Assembly: GCF_021603585.1 (NCBI RefSeq)
Contig: NZ_BQHI01000028.1
Coordinates: 1 to 64,000, forward strand
Source: Pseudomonas sputi
Lineage (GTDB): Bacteria > Pseudomonadota > Gammaproteobacteria > Pseudomonadales > Pseudomonadaceae
Direction of reading: 5' to 3'
Length of the DNA stretch: 64,000 nt
Shown piece after piece: positions 37,648 to 47,450 of this stretch. The position numbers were made by a program, and so were the translations under genes. The notes under the pieces were generated by a model. It saw only the letters and a program-made list of their open reading frames with translations. It had not been told where the DNA came from and did not search any database. Position 1 is the first letter of the stretch, and each line of letters begins with the position of its first letter.

Positions 37648-38438
37648 GCGTCGCGGCTCCCGGGCAACGTGCGCAGTGGTTGCTGCTGGACATCGCACAG
37701 GCACCGCAGGCAGTGAAGACGTTACGCCAGGGATTCTCCGGTGTGAACAGCCTGAAGCTGTTTGACGGTACCGAGTTTGAGCCGGCCAGTGAGCAAGGAC
37801 CATGGCTGGTGGACCTGCGCGATAGCCCTGCGCTGTCGGCGCTCTGCCACACCGACCCGCTGACCTGGCAAGGGCTGTTGCTGGGCAGCGACGCTGCGGC
37901 GCAGGCATTGCGCGAACACTTGCAGCGGATGCTGACCGTGTCCATCGGCCTGAACCACCGGGCACTGCTCAATTTCTACAATCGTCAGACCGCCAGCTAC
38001 TTTTTCGATGCCTGCGATGCCCGGCAATTGAGCTGCTGGCTTGGGCCGATCGGATGGCTGCGCTGGTTCGGCGGGACCTGGGCCGATCTGGCCGGCGGCA
38101 GTCAGGGCTGGCAGCAACTGCGCAATCCGGGGCTGGCCGTGGAGCCGCTGCGGATCGAGCAAAGCCTGACCCGCCGACAGCGTGAACGCTTGCATCGTTG
38201 TCTGCTGGATCAGCATGTCTGGCGCTGGAGTCAGGCGACGGGGAACGACTATCGGCTGATGTCAGCCTTTCAGGAGCAAGGCCTGGCGCTGGGGTTCAGC
38301 GAGCAGGCGCTGCTGGACGACTGGTTGTGGCTGCGGTTGCAGCATCCGCGTGCCGAACTGATGCCGCTGCCGCAAGGTTTGACCCCACGGGAGCGGCTCG
38401 AACTGTTACGTCGGCGCTGGCTGAATGATCCGTCGTGA
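37644..38438 (+). CDS. DUF4123 family T6SS effector adaptor
   Basis: A 264-residue DUF4123 (Tap/TEC) protein from ATG 37644, which overlaps the vgrG stop. Typical stretches are QWLLLDIAQAPQAVKTLRQG, EQGPWLVDLRDSPALSAL, REHLQRMLTVSIGLNHRALL and YFFDACDARQLSCWLGPIGW, the last matching the R-F/YYDPR region of the family in position. DUF4123 proteins hold an effector on the VgrG tip. Normally the effector gene comes next; here the following gene is a convergent transporter 9 bases away, so its cargo must be encoded elsewhere or has been lost. A longer frame from 37518 overlaps vgrG and is not used. Confidence 0.85.
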   Translation: MSVAAPGQRAQWLLLDIAQAPQAVKTLRQGFSGVNSLKLFDGTEFEPASEQGPWLVDLRDSPALSALCHTDPLTWQGLLLGSDAAAQALREHLQRMLTVSIGLNHRALLNFYNRQTASYFFDACDARQLSCWLGPIGWLRWFGGTWADLAGGSQGWQQLRNPGLAVEPLRIEQSLTRRQRERLHRCLLDQHVWRWSQATGNDYRLMSAFQEQGLALGFSEQALLDDWLWLRLQHPRAELMPLPQGLTPRERLELLRRRWLNDPS

Positions 38439-38447
38439 GGCGTCGCT

Positions 38448-39797
38448 TCAGTGAGCGGCACCGTTGAACCAGCCATCGGTGCGCCGCAGCCACCACGCCA
38501 GTCCCCCGAGCGTCAGGCTGCGCAGCACCATGAACAGCAGGAATGAAATCCACAGGCCGTGATTGCCCAGACCTTGGAGCGCCCAGGCGATCGGCAGCAG
38601 CAGAATCACGGTCGCCAGCATGCCGTTGCGCATTTCCCGGGCGCGGGTGGCACCGATGAACAGGCCGTCGAGCAAGTAGCTCCAGACCGCGATCAACGGC
38701 AGGACGGCCAGGTAGGGCAGGTAGATGAACGCGGTATCGCGCACGCTCTGGATGTCGGTCTGCATTGCGATGAACAAGTGGCCGGCCAGCAGAAACAGTG
38801 CGGCAAAGCCCAGGCTCGCCAGCAACGACCAGCCACCGGCAACCACCAGCGAACGACGCAGGGCCAGACGATCCCGGGCGCCGATGGCGTGGCCGCACAG
38901 GGCTTCGACGGCGTGGGCCAGACCGTCCAGTGCGTGGGCGGTCAGCAGCAGGCCGTTGAGCAGCAGCGCGTTGGCCGCGACCGTGGCATCGCCGAGCCGG
39001 GCACCCTGCACGGTGATCAGGAAAAACACCGATTGCAGAGCCAGGCTGCGAATGAAAATGTCGCGGTTGACCGCCAGCAGCGGACGCCAGCTCTGCCAGA
39101 CCTTCAGTGCCGCCCAGGCGATGTGGCCGGGATAGGCACGAAGCGCCTTGCGGGTCATCCACAGGCCGAGCAGGGCGCCGCTCCATTCGGCGATCACCGA
39201 GGCCCGCGCCGAACCGACCACGCCCCAGTCCAGGCCGATCACGAACCACAGGTTGAGCACGATATTGATCAGGTTGGTGCTCAGCAGAATGGCCAGCGGC
39301 GCCCGGGCGTTCTGGGTGCCGAGGAACCAGCCGACCAGCGCATAACTGGCCAGCGCCGCCGGCAGCCCGAACAGCCGGGTGTGGAAGAAGTCGCGGGTCA
39401 GCTGATCCAGTTCCGCCGACGGTTGCATGAAGTGCAGCGCAACCCCGCTCAGCGGTACGCCCAGCGTTCCGAGCAGCAGCGCCAGCCCCATCGCCAGCAG
39501 CAGACCCTGAAGCAGAATCTGTCGCAAGGCCGCACCGTCGCTGCGTCCGGCGGCCTGGGCGGCGAACCCGGTGGTGCCCATGCGCAGAAACCCCATGGCC
39601 CAGGCCAGAAAGGTATACAGGCTGGCGCCCACCGCCACCGCGCCCAGCTGATGGGCGTGGGGCAGATGGCCGATGACGGTGCTGTCGACCAGTGCCACCA
39701 GCGGCACGGAAATGTTGGACAGGATCATGGGGGCGGCGAGGGCCCAGACCCGGCGATGGGTCGGGCGATCGCGCCAGTCGGCGATCAGGTTGGACAT
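38448..39797 (-). CDS. MATE family efflux transporter (DinF-like)
   Basis: A 449-residue polytopic membrane protein with about twelve hydrophobic segments in two six-helix halves. The start HRRVWALAAPMILSNISVPL with VDSTVIGHLPHAHQLGAVAV, and ALLLNGLLLTAHALDGLAHA with EALCGHAIGARDR later, are typical of the DinF branch of MATE antiporters, which export organic cations with sodium or protons. Substrate unknown. It converges on the DUF4123 gene and has no obvious operon partner except perhaps the small membrane gene upstream. Confidence 0.92.
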   Translation of the reverse strand: MSNLIADWRDRPTHRRVWALAAPMILSNISVPLVALVDSTVIGHLPHAHQLGAVAVGASLYTFLAWAMGFLRMGTTGFAAQAAGRSDGAALRQILLQGLLLAMGLALLLGTLGVPLSGVALHFMQPSAELDQLTRDFFHTRLFGLPAALASYALVGWFLGTQNARAPLAILLSTNLINIVLNLWFVIGLDWGVVGSARASVIAEWSGALLGLWMTRKALRAYPGHIAWAALKVWQSWRPLLAVNRDIFIRSLALQSVFFLITVQGARLGDATVAANALLLNGLLLTAHALDGLAHAVEALCGHAIGARDRLALRRSLVVAGGWSLLASLGFAALFLLAGHLFIAMQTDIQSVRDTAFIYLPYLAVLPLIAVWSYLLDGLFIGATRAREMRNGMLATVILLLPIAWALQGLGNHGLWISFLLFMVLRSLTLGGLAWWLRRTDGWFNGAAH

Positions 39798-39834
39798 GCG
39801 GGCTCCTTGGGGAGCGGCATTGTAACGGGAGGCG

Positions 39835-40128
39835 TCAGTGAATGATCCAGCTCAGCAGCCACAATCCCAGCAGCAACCAGATGATCCCGGCGATGATCGA
39901 GGCATTCATGAACGCGCGAATCGCCGACCACAGCAGCATCAGGCCGACGATCAGCGCGATGATGCTGATGATCGAGGTGTCCATGCCCAGCGCCTTCGAC
40001 AGCCCGTCGACAAAGTTGCCACCGGCGTTGCCCAGCAGATTGAACAGGCCGCTGAGGCCGTCGACGATGAAGCGGATGATCGAGCCGAGCGCCTGCCCGA
40101 GCCATTCGAAAAAGCTTTCTACCTGCAT
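39835..40128 (-). CDS. Small membrane protein of unknown function
   Basis: From ATG 40128 a 97-residue protein starting MQVESFFEWLGQALGSIIRF. It has an amphipathic Gly-rich region (GLFNLLGNAGGNFVDGLSKA) and two C-terminal hydrophobic segments (SIISIIALIVGLMLLWSAI and SIIAGIIWLLLGLWLLSWII). No family is recognised with certainty. The longer frame to 40191 adds residues with poor codon use. It precedes the MATE gene by 37 bases on the same strand, so the two may be co-transcribed. Confidence 0.65.
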   Translation of the reverse strand: MQVESFFEWLGQALGSIIRFIVDGLSGLFNLLGNAGGNFVDGLSKALGMDTSIISIIALIVGLMLLWSAIRAFMNASIIAGIIWLLLGLWLLSWIIH

Positions 40129-40271
40129 GTCTGTTTCCTGATGAAAGAGCTGAGCCTTGGGCCGCAGCGAGGGCGGTCGAGTTCCCTGCAAGCATAGAGG
40201 GTTTTACCGGGCGACTGGCGCTTGCCTTCGCTCCGCATCCCCCCGAAGCTATACGCCTTCAGGAGAGCCCG

Positions 40272-40574
40272 ATGAACCTTGTTGAACTGACCGAACGCCT
40301 GCACGCCATTCGCGACCGCAATGACTGGCGGCAATTTCACAGCCCGAAAAACCTGGCCATGGCCGCCAGTGTGGAAATGTCCGAACTGGTGGAAATCTTC
40401 CAGTGGCTGACCGAAGACCAGTCCCGCGAACTGCCGGCGGACAAACTCGCCCACGCCGGCCAGGAAGTCGGCGACATTGTTCTCTATCTGTTGCTGCTGT
40501 GCAGCGAGCTGGGCCTGGACATGAATGAAGTGGTGCGCAGCAAACTCGCCGACAGCGAACGGCGGTTCAGCTGA
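40272..40574 (+). CDS. MazG-like nucleotide pyrophosphohydrolase
   Basis: A 100-residue all-alpha protein. HSPKNLAMAASVEMSELVEI then FQWLTEDQS (Glu residues near 36-43), and EVGDIVLYLLLLCSELGLDM near 66-85, give the E-x-x-E ... E-x-x-D metal sites of the MazG/iMazG (RS21-C6-like) family, which hydrolyse dCTP-like or modified nucleotides. The stop overlaps the start of the next gene (TGATG). Housekeeping of the nucleotide pool is the likely role. Confidence 0.86.
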   Translation: MNLVELTERLHAIRDRNDWRQFHSPKNLAMAASVEMSELVEIFQWLTEDQSRELPADKLAHAGQEVGDIVLYLLLLCSELGLDMNEVVRSKLADSERRFS

Positions 40575-41323
40575 TGAGCGACCGTCATTTCGACCAGTTG
40601 GCGACCCGTTTCGCCGAGAAAATCTACGGCGGTGCCAAAGGCGCGATCCGTCTCGCGGTGCTGCAGGCTGACCTCGCCGAAGCCTTGCCGGATCGTCCGT
40701 TGCGGGTGCTGGACATCGGTGGCGGCCTGGGCCACATGTCGTTGTGGCTGGCTGAGCGCGGGCACGAGGTGACCTTTACCGAGCCGGCCGAACCGATGCT
40801 CGAAGGCGCACGCCAGCGCTTTGCCGAAGCCGGGCAAACCGCGACGTTCATTCAAGCGCCCTGGCAGGAACTGCTCGGCCAGCTCACCGAACCCTACGAT
40901 CTGGTGCTGTGCCATGCGGTCCTGGAATGGCTGGCCGAGCCCCACGCGATCCTGCCGGTGCTGCATCAGTTGACCAAACCCGGCGGCTGGCTGTCGCTGG
41001 CGTTCTACAACCGCGATGCGCTGATTTACCGGAACCTGCTCAAAGGCCATTTCAAGAAAATGCGCAAGAACGACATGGCCGGCGAAAAGCAGAGCCTGAC
41101 CCCGCAGCAGCCGCTCGATCCACGGGAACTGGCGACGCAACTCACCGGGTTGTGGCAGGTCGAAACCCAGAGCGGGGTGCGGGTTTTCCACGATTACATG
41201 CCGGTGGAATTCCAGGCCCGCGCCGAGTTGACTGATTTGCTCGAGATGGAACTCGCCCACCGTCGTCACCCAGGCTTCGCCGGGCTTGGGCGTTACTTGC
41301 ACTGGATCTGCCGGCCGATCTGA
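40574..41323 (+). CDS. cmoM: SAM-dependent methyltransferase, CmoM-like
   Basis: A 249-residue class I methyltransferase. It begins MSDRHFDQLATRFAEKIYGG, the substrate region, then KGAIRLAVLQADL and SAM motif LRVLDIGGGLGHMSLWLAER (near residue 44). DLVLCHAVLEWLAEPHAILP and LSLAFYNRDALIYRNLLKGH follow as in CmoM (formerly SmtA), which makes the methyl ester of 5-carboxymethoxyuridine at the tRNA wobble base. It is translationally coupled to the MazG-like gene. Confidence 0.87.
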   Translation: MSDRHFDQLATRFAEKIYGGAKGAIRLAVLQADLAEALPDRPLRVLDIGGGLGHMSLWLAERGHEVTFTEPAEPMLEGARQRFAEAGQTATFIQAPWQELLGQLTEPYDLVLCHAVLEWLAEPHAILPVLHQLTKPGGWLSLAFYNRDALIYRNLLKGHFKKMRKNDMAGEKQSLTPQQPLDPRELATQLTGLWQVETQSGVRVFHDYMPVEFQARAELTDLLEMELAHRRHPGFAGLGRYLHWICRPI

Positions 41324-41335
41324 TCGGAGCGAGAT

Positions 41336-41950
41336 ATGAAAGGTCATTCAGGGTTACTGCTGATCTGTCTGGGGTTGGCCGCTTGCCAGGGCAGCAACCC
41401 CTACGTAGCGCAGTCGCGACCGTTGCCGCCGGCCCCTCCGCAGGCAGCGACCACTTTCGACCGCAGCGCTTATCCTGCGCCGCCTCGGGATTACGGGCGC
41501 TATCGCAGTTGGGCGTGGCTCAACGGTCAGCTGCCGCCGGGCACGGCCTGGGCGGATTCGGCGCAAGTGGCCGAAGCTGTCAGCAGTGCGCTGGACCAGC
41601 GCGGCCTGCGCCCGCTGCATGACAACCGCCCCGCCGATCTGCTGGTCAGTGCCCACCTGAGCCTGGAAACCCGCCTGCGTCAGGTGCAGGACGATTACGG
41701 TTACTACGGCGGCGGATACGGCGGTTATGACCGTTACGGCCGCGGTTACGGGATGTACAACACGGTGCCGATCGTGCGTACCTATCAGGAACAGGTCGTG
41801 GTGGTGCGGGTCGATCTGTTCGACGCCGGCAGTGGTCAACCAGTCTGGAGCGCCAGCGCCGAAACCGGCACCCAGGGCAAGCAAAGTGATCGCACCGATG
41901 CGATTCGGCAGGCTGTCGAAAAGGCCCTGTCGGCGTATCCTCCCGGTTAG
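41336..41950 (+). CDS. DUF4136 family lipoprotein (first of tandem pair)
   Basis: A 204-residue lipoprotein: signal with lipobox LGLAAC (Cys near residue 18), a Pro-rich stretch, then a DUF4136 domain ([55 protein letters not shown]). A Tyr/Gly-rich insert ([19 protein letters not shown]) lies near residue 120 before [16 protein letters not shown]. Outer-membrane location is likely since no Asp follows the Cys; function is unknown. It follows cmoM by 12 bases. Confidence 0.85.
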   Translation: MKGHSGLLLICLGLAACQGSNPYVAQSRPLPPAPPQAATTFDRSAYPAPPRDYGRYRSWAWLNGQLPPGTAWADSAQVAEAVSSALDQRGLRPLHDNRPADLLVSAHLSLETRLRQVQDDYGYYGGGYGGYDRYGRGYGMYNTVPIVRTYQEQVVVVRVDLFDAGSGQPVWSASAETGTQGKQSDRTDAIRQAVEKALSAYPPG

Positions 41951-42003
41951 CCTTCTGCAAATGAAAGCGCCCTCAGGTTCATGTCTTCCACCGGAGAAAA
42001 ACC

Positions 42004-42561
42004 ATGTTCCGCCGTCTTGCTTTACTGGTCGTGGTCGCGCTGCTCAGTGCCTGCGCCTCGAACCAGGTCAATCATGATTTCGACGCCAGCCGCGACTTTG
42101 CCGCTTATCGCAGCTGGAGCTGGAAAGACCCCGCCCTGCAATACCGCCCCGATGATCCACGGATCAAGAGCGACCTGACCGAGCAGCGCATCCGTCAGGC
42201 CGTCGCCGATCAACTGGATCAGCGTGGCCTGCGCCCGGCCGCTTCGGGCGCCCGAGGCGATCTGTTTGTGCAGACCTACCTGATCGTCGAGGACCGTCAG
42301 CAACAGGTGACCACCAACTACGGCGGCGGTTGGGGCGGCCCGTGGAACGGTTACTGGGGCGCCCCGATGTACAACGAAACCCGCAACATCACCTACAAGG
42401 TGGCGACCATTCAGGTCGATCTGCTCGATGGCAAGGACGGCAAACTGGTGTGGCGCGGCAGCGACGAGCAAATGCTCAGCCGCACGCCGAACCCGGCGGA
42501 TCGCAGCAATGCCATCCGCGAAACCGTGGCGCGGATCCTGTCCAACTATCCACCGCGTTGA
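42004..42561 (+). CDS. DUF4136 family lipoprotein (second of tandem pair)
   Basis: A 185-residue lipoprotein with lipobox LLSAC (Cys near residue 17) and DUF4136 domain ([60 protein letters not shown]). The insert here is Gly/Trp-rich (YGGGWGGPWNGYWG). It is a diverged duplicate of the preceding gene, 53 bases away on the same strand, and is followed by a strong terminator. Role unknown; the pair is typical of envelope-associated lipoproteins in pseudomonads. Confidence 0.86.
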   Translation: MFRRLALLVVVALLSACASNQVNHDFDASRDFAAYRSWSWKDPALQYRPDDPRIKSDLTEQRIRQAVADQLDQRGLRPAASGARGDLFVQTYLIVEDRQQQVTTNYGGGWGGPWNGYWGAPMYNETRNITYKVATIQVDLLDGKDGKLVWRGSDEQMLSRTPNPADRSNAIRETVARILSNYPPR

Positions 42562-42577
42562 GTCTGTTGAAAAAAGT

Positions 42578-42605
42578 ACGGGAGCCAGATGGCTCCCGTT
42601 TTTTA
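42578..42605 (+). terminator. Terminator after DUF4136 pair
   Basis: Perfect 9-bp stem ACGGGAGCC / GGCTCCCGT with AGAT loop and a run of six or seven T, 17 bases after the stop. Confidence 0.92.
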
Positions 42606-42712
42606 TGGGCGGGTGAGAATGGCGCGTTGCCGGCAGTGTTGTCTGCGCGTGTCTACACTCATACCCATCCATGGAGGTTGCGCCCGGCCGTGCGCCGGCA
42701 AAGGAGTGCGCC

Positions 42713-44710
42713 ATGTCGCGTCATCCGCAGTGCAGCGGGCCAGCCCGGCAGCGGGGAGCCATCGGCCTGATGGCGGCCGCCACCCTCAGTCTGGCGCTGG
42801 TGTTGATGTTGCTGGTCGTGGACACCGGTCGCCTGTACATGGAACAACGCAAACTGCAGCGTCTGGTGGACACCGCCGCCCTCGAAGCCGTCAGCCGTGG
42901 CGGCAACTGCCTGCCGGGCCTCACCGCCGCCAGTTACGCGGGGCAAAGCGCGACCCGCAACGGGTTTGTCGCCGATGCCACCAACGTCCTTGTGATCGAT
43001 TGCGGTCGGTTGGCGACAGCCGCCACCGGCCTTCGCACCTTTACGGTGGACGCGACGCAATCGGAGGCGGTCAAGGTCGCGGTCAACCGAACCGTCACCA
43101 CCAGTTTTGCCGGTGGTGTGCAGGCGCTGTTCAGTGGTACACCGGTCAGTCTCAACACCGTGCTTTACGCTTCGGCAGTGGCAGCCAAACCCCGGCCAAC
43201 CGTCGCTCAATTGAACATCCGCAGTAACCTGGCCAGCATCAACACCGCGCAATCGAACATCCTCAACCCGCTGTTTTCCGGACTGCTTGGCGGCAACGTC
43301 AACCTGACGGCCCTGGGCTGGGACGGCCTGCTCAACACCGACATCAATCTGCTTAGCTACCTGAATCAACTGGCGATCAACCTCAACGTGGCCGCCGGCA
43401 ATTACAGCCAGTTGCTCAATACCCAGGCCACGGTGACGCAACTGATCCAGGCCGCGATTACGGCGGTGCAGCTCAACGGTGCAACCGCTGAGGTGATTAC
43501 CGCGCTGGGTCAGCTGCAAGTGGCGGCGATCAATGCTGCGCCGGTCAAGCTTGGCGACATCCTGCAATTGCAGACCGGCACCACGGCCGCCGGGCTGGAT
43601 GCCAATCTGCAGTTGCTGCAACTGGTCCAGGGCGTGATTCAGCTGGCCAACAGCAAGAGTGCGGTGGCCGCGACCCTGCCGATCAGCGTGCTGGGGCTGG
43701 CGAATGTCACGGTGCGGGTCAAAGTCATCGAGCCGCCGCAGTTTTCCGCTATCGGCGATCCGGCGCTGGCCAAGGCCGATCCCACCGGGCCGAACCGGAT
43801 CTATGTGCGCACCGCGCAGATACGCACGCTGCTTTCGGTGAATCTGCCGGTGCTGTCCGGGGTGACGGGGTTGACCAATGCGGTACTCGGGCTGGTTGGC
43901 ACGCTGACACCGACCCTCAATGCACTGTTGGGCCTGAATCTGGTCGCCACACTGAATTCGGTCGGCTGCCTGCTCGGTGCCGGTTGCGAGCAGCTGGATC
44001 CGAAACTGCTGCCCTCGCCACAAATCGACATCAGTCTGGATGCCGGCGGTGCCATCAGTTATGTCACCGATTACAGTTGCCCGACCGACAACACCGGGAC
44101 CAAAAGCCTGACGGCACACACCATCACTTCGATTGCCGACCTCAAGCTGGGCAAGATCGACCCGACCAACGCCTTCTCATCTGCCGCCCAACCCACCGTC
44201 ACACCGCTGCCGCTGGTGGATCTGGGCACGGTGACCTGCCACAAGATTCTGGGGATCGGCAGCTGTGACCCGAGCACCCGCGTGCCATATGGCGCCGGCG
44301 GTATTGCGATCATGGTCAATACCAGCGTGGCACAGAACACCCAGAACCTGGTGTTCTCCAGCGGTAATCCGTTCGCCACCCCGCCCAACCTGAAACTGCC
44401 GCCCAGCGTGATTGCCGCCGCCCCCAGCAGCAACATCGTCAACAGCCTGGCAAGCACCCTCGCCGGGATCAATCTGACCGTCTACAAACCCCAGGGCAGC
44501 AACCCGCTGGGGGCGGTCGTCACCGGCGTGGCCAACCTGATCAGTGATGTCACGACGATCCTGCAACCGCTGATCACCAACGTGGTGAGTCCGCTGCTGG
44601 ATCCGCTGCTCAACAATGTGCTCAAGGGGCTGGGGATCAACCTGATGGATGTCGACGTCGGCGCCAACATGACCTGCGGCCAGACCGGCAAGGCCTATCT
44701 GGTGATCTAG
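42713..44710 (+). CDS. tadG: TadG-type pilus assembly protein
   Basis: A 665-residue protein with an N-terminal pilin-like membrane segment: QRGAIGLMAAATLSLALVLM then VVDTGRLYMEQRKLQRLVDT, the TadE/TadG start (DUF2134-like). The remainder is long, Ala/Leu/Asn-rich and repetitive (many 'NLxxLxxxLN' units), with few Cys, and should lie in the periplasm or pilus-associated. In P. aeruginosa tadG is part of the PprB-controlled tad locus. Here it is at the locus border, on the opposite strand to pprA; their stop codons overlap in one CTAG. ATG 42713 gives the hydrophobic segment at residues 20-42. Confidence 0.85.
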   Translation: MSRHPQCSGPARQRGAIGLMAAATLSLALVLMLLVVDTGRLYMEQRKLQRLVDTAALEAVSRGGNCLPGLTAASYAGQSATRNGFVADATNVLVIDCGRLATAATGLRTFTVDATQSEAVKVAVNRTVTTSFAGGVQALFSGTPVSLNTVLYASAVAAKPRPTVAQLNIRSNLASINTAQSNILNPLFSGLLGGNVNLTALGWDGLLNTDINLLSYLNQLAINLNVAAGNYSQLLNTQATVTQLIQAAITAVQLNGATAEVITALGQLQVAAINAAPVKLGDILQLQTGTTAAGLDANLQLLQLVQGVIQLANSKSAVAATLPISVLGLANVTVRVKVIEPPQFSAIGDPALAKADPTGPNRIYVRTAQIRTLLSVNLPVLSGVTGLTNAVLGLVGTLTPTLNALLGLNLVATLNSVGCLLGAGCEQLDPKLLPSPQIDISLDAGGAISYVTDYSCPTDNTGTKSLTAHTITSIADLKLGKIDPTNAFSSAAQPTVTPLPLVDLGTVTCHKILGIGSCDPSTRVPYGAGGIAIMVNTSVAQNTQNLVFSSGNPFATPPNLKLPPSVIAAAPSSNIVNSLASTLAGINLTVYKPQGSNPLGAVVTGVANLISDVTTILQPLITNVVSPLLDPLLNNVLKGLGINLMDVDVGANMTCGQTGKAYLVI

Positions 44711-47409
44711 TCGTCGGGGGCGATCGGCAGCTCGATGCAGAACCGCGCACCGTCCACCGAGTTGCGCACACTGAGGTGGCCGCCCATGTTCTCGATGATC
44801 CCGTAACTCACCGACAACCCCAGGCCGGTGCCGACACCTATCGGTTTGGTGGTGAAGAACGGTTCGAAAATCCGCTCCAGCAGGCGCGGGTCGATACCGC
44901 CGCCGTTGTCTTCGACCCACAGTCGCACGTTCTGCTCGTCGCGTTCGGCGTAGATCGAAATCCACGGCTTGAATGCCGAGTCGGACTCGCGTTTGCCCAG
45001 CAGCGCATCCCGGGCGTTGACCATCAGGTTGATCAACACCTGTTCAAGCTGATCGACGTACCCGCGCACCTGAACTTCGAATGCGGTTTCACTGATGCGC
45101 AAATCCACGCCTTTGCCGCGCATGCCTTCGGCCAGCATCGACAGCGTGCCTTCGATGGCACTGGCCGGGTTGAACAGTTGCTGCTCGATCTCGGAACGGC
45201 GACCGAACACCCGCATGTGATCCACTACTTTTGCGGCGCGCTGCACCTGGGCGTCGATGCGATTGAGTTTGTCGGTCAGGTAATCGATCTGCGCATCGCC
45301 GTTGCTCAGGCGCTTCTGTACGTTGACGATGGCCATGCGCATGACGTTCAGCGGCTGATTGATTTCGTGGGCCAGGCCGGTGGCCATTTCGCCAAGGGTG
45401 GCCATTTTTGCGCTTTGCGTGAGCTGCTGTTGAGAGCGGCGCACTTCGGTGTTGTCACGGCCAACGGCTTGTACTTCGATCAGTTTCCCGTGCTCATCGA
45501 ACACGCCGCGATCCGACCACACCCACCATGCATGTTCGCGCCCCGGTAATTGCAGGTTGATTTCGGCGGTGCTGACGGGAGATTGCGGGGTCAATTGCGC
45601 CAGGCGCTCAACGAAGGCCGCGCGCTGAACGTCGGACATCCAGCTGCCCAGATCGACCCCGGCCAGGGCTTCGGGGGCGCATTCCAGATAGGTCGCCAGC
45701 GGCCGGTTGCCGAACGTCAGAACCAGATCCGGGCGATAGCGGCAGATCATCGCCGGTGAGTCCTCCACCAGAATCCGGTAGCGTTCCTCACTCTGTCTGA
45801 CCTGCTCGGCGGCCAGCGTTGCTTCGGTGACGTCCAGCCACAAGCCGACAGCTTCCACCGGCAGGCCGAGGTCGTTGCGCAACAGCCGGGCTTCGTCGAG
45901 CAGCCAGTGGTAATCGCCGCGACTGTCGCGCATGCGATAGCGGGCGCGCACCGAGCCTTCGCGCAGCAGTTGCCGGGTTCGCTCGAAATACAGGGCGCGG
46001 TCATCCGGGTGAATCCGCTCTGTCAGCCCGCTGACGTCGCAGTCTTCCAGGCTCCAGCCCAGCAGCGGTTGCAGGCTGGCGCTGAAAAACGCCGGCAGCA
46101 AAGCGCCTTCGACGTAGTGCTGGACGTAAATCACCGCCGGTGAGCTGGCGATAAGGTTGTCCAGCCGTGCATGGGCGGCAGCGGCCCGTTGCTGCTGGTT
46201 CTTGATGTCGCTGATGTCGAGCATGAACCCCGCCAGCCGCCGATGCTCCCCGGTGCCGGTCACCTGCCCCTGAAGGCGATACCAGGCCGGCGCCTGGCTG
46301 GCATCTCGAGTCTGCAGGCGCACGCACAGGTCGAGGACTTCCCCGTGCAGTTGCAGGGCTTGCAGGCGGCTGCGGACTTCCTCGCGATCGGCGGGATGGA
46401 TCAGGCTCTGCCAGGCGTCGAGCGTCAGCGTCGAGCTGTCCTGTTGCAGGATGGCGGCCAGCGTCGGGGCCAGTTGAATCTGCTCGCTGTGGCTGATTTC
46501 CCACCAGCCTGTACCGAGCAGCGTCTGCAACGACTCCAGCCGTTCCAGTTGCAGTTGATGCTGTTGTTCGCGCAAGCGACCGAGCAGAGGCCCGGCCAGT
46601 GCGCCCGCCAGCATCAGCCAGTCGCGGTCGGTCAGATACGGCGCGGTCTTGTCCACCGCATAAAAACCGCAGAGCAGCCACGCCATCACACCTCGATCAT
46701 CGCTGTAGGGCACGGCAAAACCTTCGGCATTGCCGAACAGCCCCTGGACCCGCGAGTGTTCGTACTGGCCGTAGTGCTCACCCAGGCGCTGCGGGCCGGT
46801 GCCATTGAGGCTGTCGAGCGGCGTACCCAGACGCTGGCCGTCATGCCACAGCGCCGGGGCGTCATGGGCGTGGAATTGCTGATGGATTTGCCAGCCCTGT
46901 TCCTGTTCATCGAGCAGGGCGAGCGCCAGGCACGGGATCTGCCAGCGCTGGGCAATCACCTGCAACTGTTCGCTGACGAGTATCGGCAACCGTCCCAGGC
47001 TGCAGCTGCGCAACTGCTTGCTGATCTGCTCGGCGAGCATGTGGCATGCCTCGCGCTGATGCGCTTGTCGGCGTTCGGACAACAGGTCGGCAATGTCGAT
47101 CAGTTGCAGCAGCCAGCCATTGGCCAGCGGCTGGACCCAGCCACGCAGGTGCAAGGTCTGGTCGCCCAGGCCGGGAAAGTCCAGGTCCAGCAGCTGGCCT
47201 TGCCAGTCCTGCGGACGACCCTCGATGGCCAGTGTGCTGTGCGCCAGCACGTACTCGTGCAACGGCAACGGTTTGTCACGGGGCGTCTGCTGCGCCAGCA
47301 GCAGACGCAACGGGCCGGCCACTTGCAACACGCCAGCTTCGCTGTCGAGGTGGATATGCAGGCCCGTCAGAGGAGTGCCGAGCACGTCCGGCAGATCGCT
47401 GGCGACCAT
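44707..47409 (-). CDS. pprA: Tad-locus sensor histidine kinase PprA
   Basis: A 900-residue cytoplasmic kinase without membrane segments. Order: N-terminal PAS-like region (1-110), GAF-like domain (about 120-270), three PAS domains (about 290-420, 430-545 with [11 protein letters not shown], 555-665), HisKA with phospho-His in [12 protein letters not shown] (near 685), and ATPase with [19 protein letters not shown] and [11 protein letters not shown]. It probably phosphorylates PprB, encoded nearby. The open frame runs far upstream across tadF, so the start is uncertain: ATG 47409 is used; a TTG touching the tadF stop (47454) would add 15 residues. Neither has a clear ribosome site. Confidence 0.85.
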   Translation of the reverse strand: MVASDLPDVLGTPLTGLHIHLDSEAGVLQVAGPLRLLLAQQTPRDKPLPLHEYVLAHSTLAIEGRPQDWQGQLLDLDFPGLGDQTLHLRGWVQPLANGWLLQLIDIADLLSERRQAHQREACHMLAEQISKQLRSCSLGRLPILVSEQLQVIAQRWQIPCLALALLDEQEQGWQIHQQFHAHDAPALWHDGQRLGTPLDSLNGTGPQRLGEHYGQYEHSRVQGLFGNAEGFAVPYSDDRGVMAWLLCGFYAVDKTAPYLTDRDWLMLAGALAGPLLGRLREQQHQLQLERLESLQTLLGTGWWEISHSEQIQLAPTLAAILQQDSSTLTLDAWQSLIHPADREEVRSRLQALQLHGEVLDLCVRLQTRDASQAPAWYRLQGQVTGTGEHRRLAGFMLDISDIKNQQQRAAAAHARLDNLIASSPAVIYVQHYVEGALLPAFFSASLQPLLGWSLEDCDVSGLTERIHPDDRALYFERTRQLLREGSVRARYRMRDSRGDYHWLLDEARLLRNDLGLPVEAVGLWLDVTEATLAAEQVRQSEERYRILVEDSPAMICRYRPDLVLTFGNRPLATYLECAPEALAGVDLGSWMSDVQRAAFVERLAQLTPQSPVSTAEINLQLPGREHAWWVWSDRGVFDEHGKLIEVQAVGRDNTEVRRSQQQLTQSAKMATLGEMATGLAHEINQPLNVMRMAIVNVQKRLSNGDAQIDYLTDKLNRIDAQVQRAAKVVDHMRVFGRRSEIEQQLFNPASAIEGTLSMLAEGMRGKGVDLRISETAFEVQVRGYVDQLEQVLINLMVNARDALLGKRESDSAFKPWISIYAERDEQNVRLWVEDNGGGIDPRLLERIFEPFFTTKPIGVGTGLGLSVSYGIIENMGGHLSVRNSVDGARFCIELPIAPDD

Positions 47410-47450
47410 GCTTCGCTTGAGCAGGCGGCCGAGCAGGTTGTCACCCGGCG

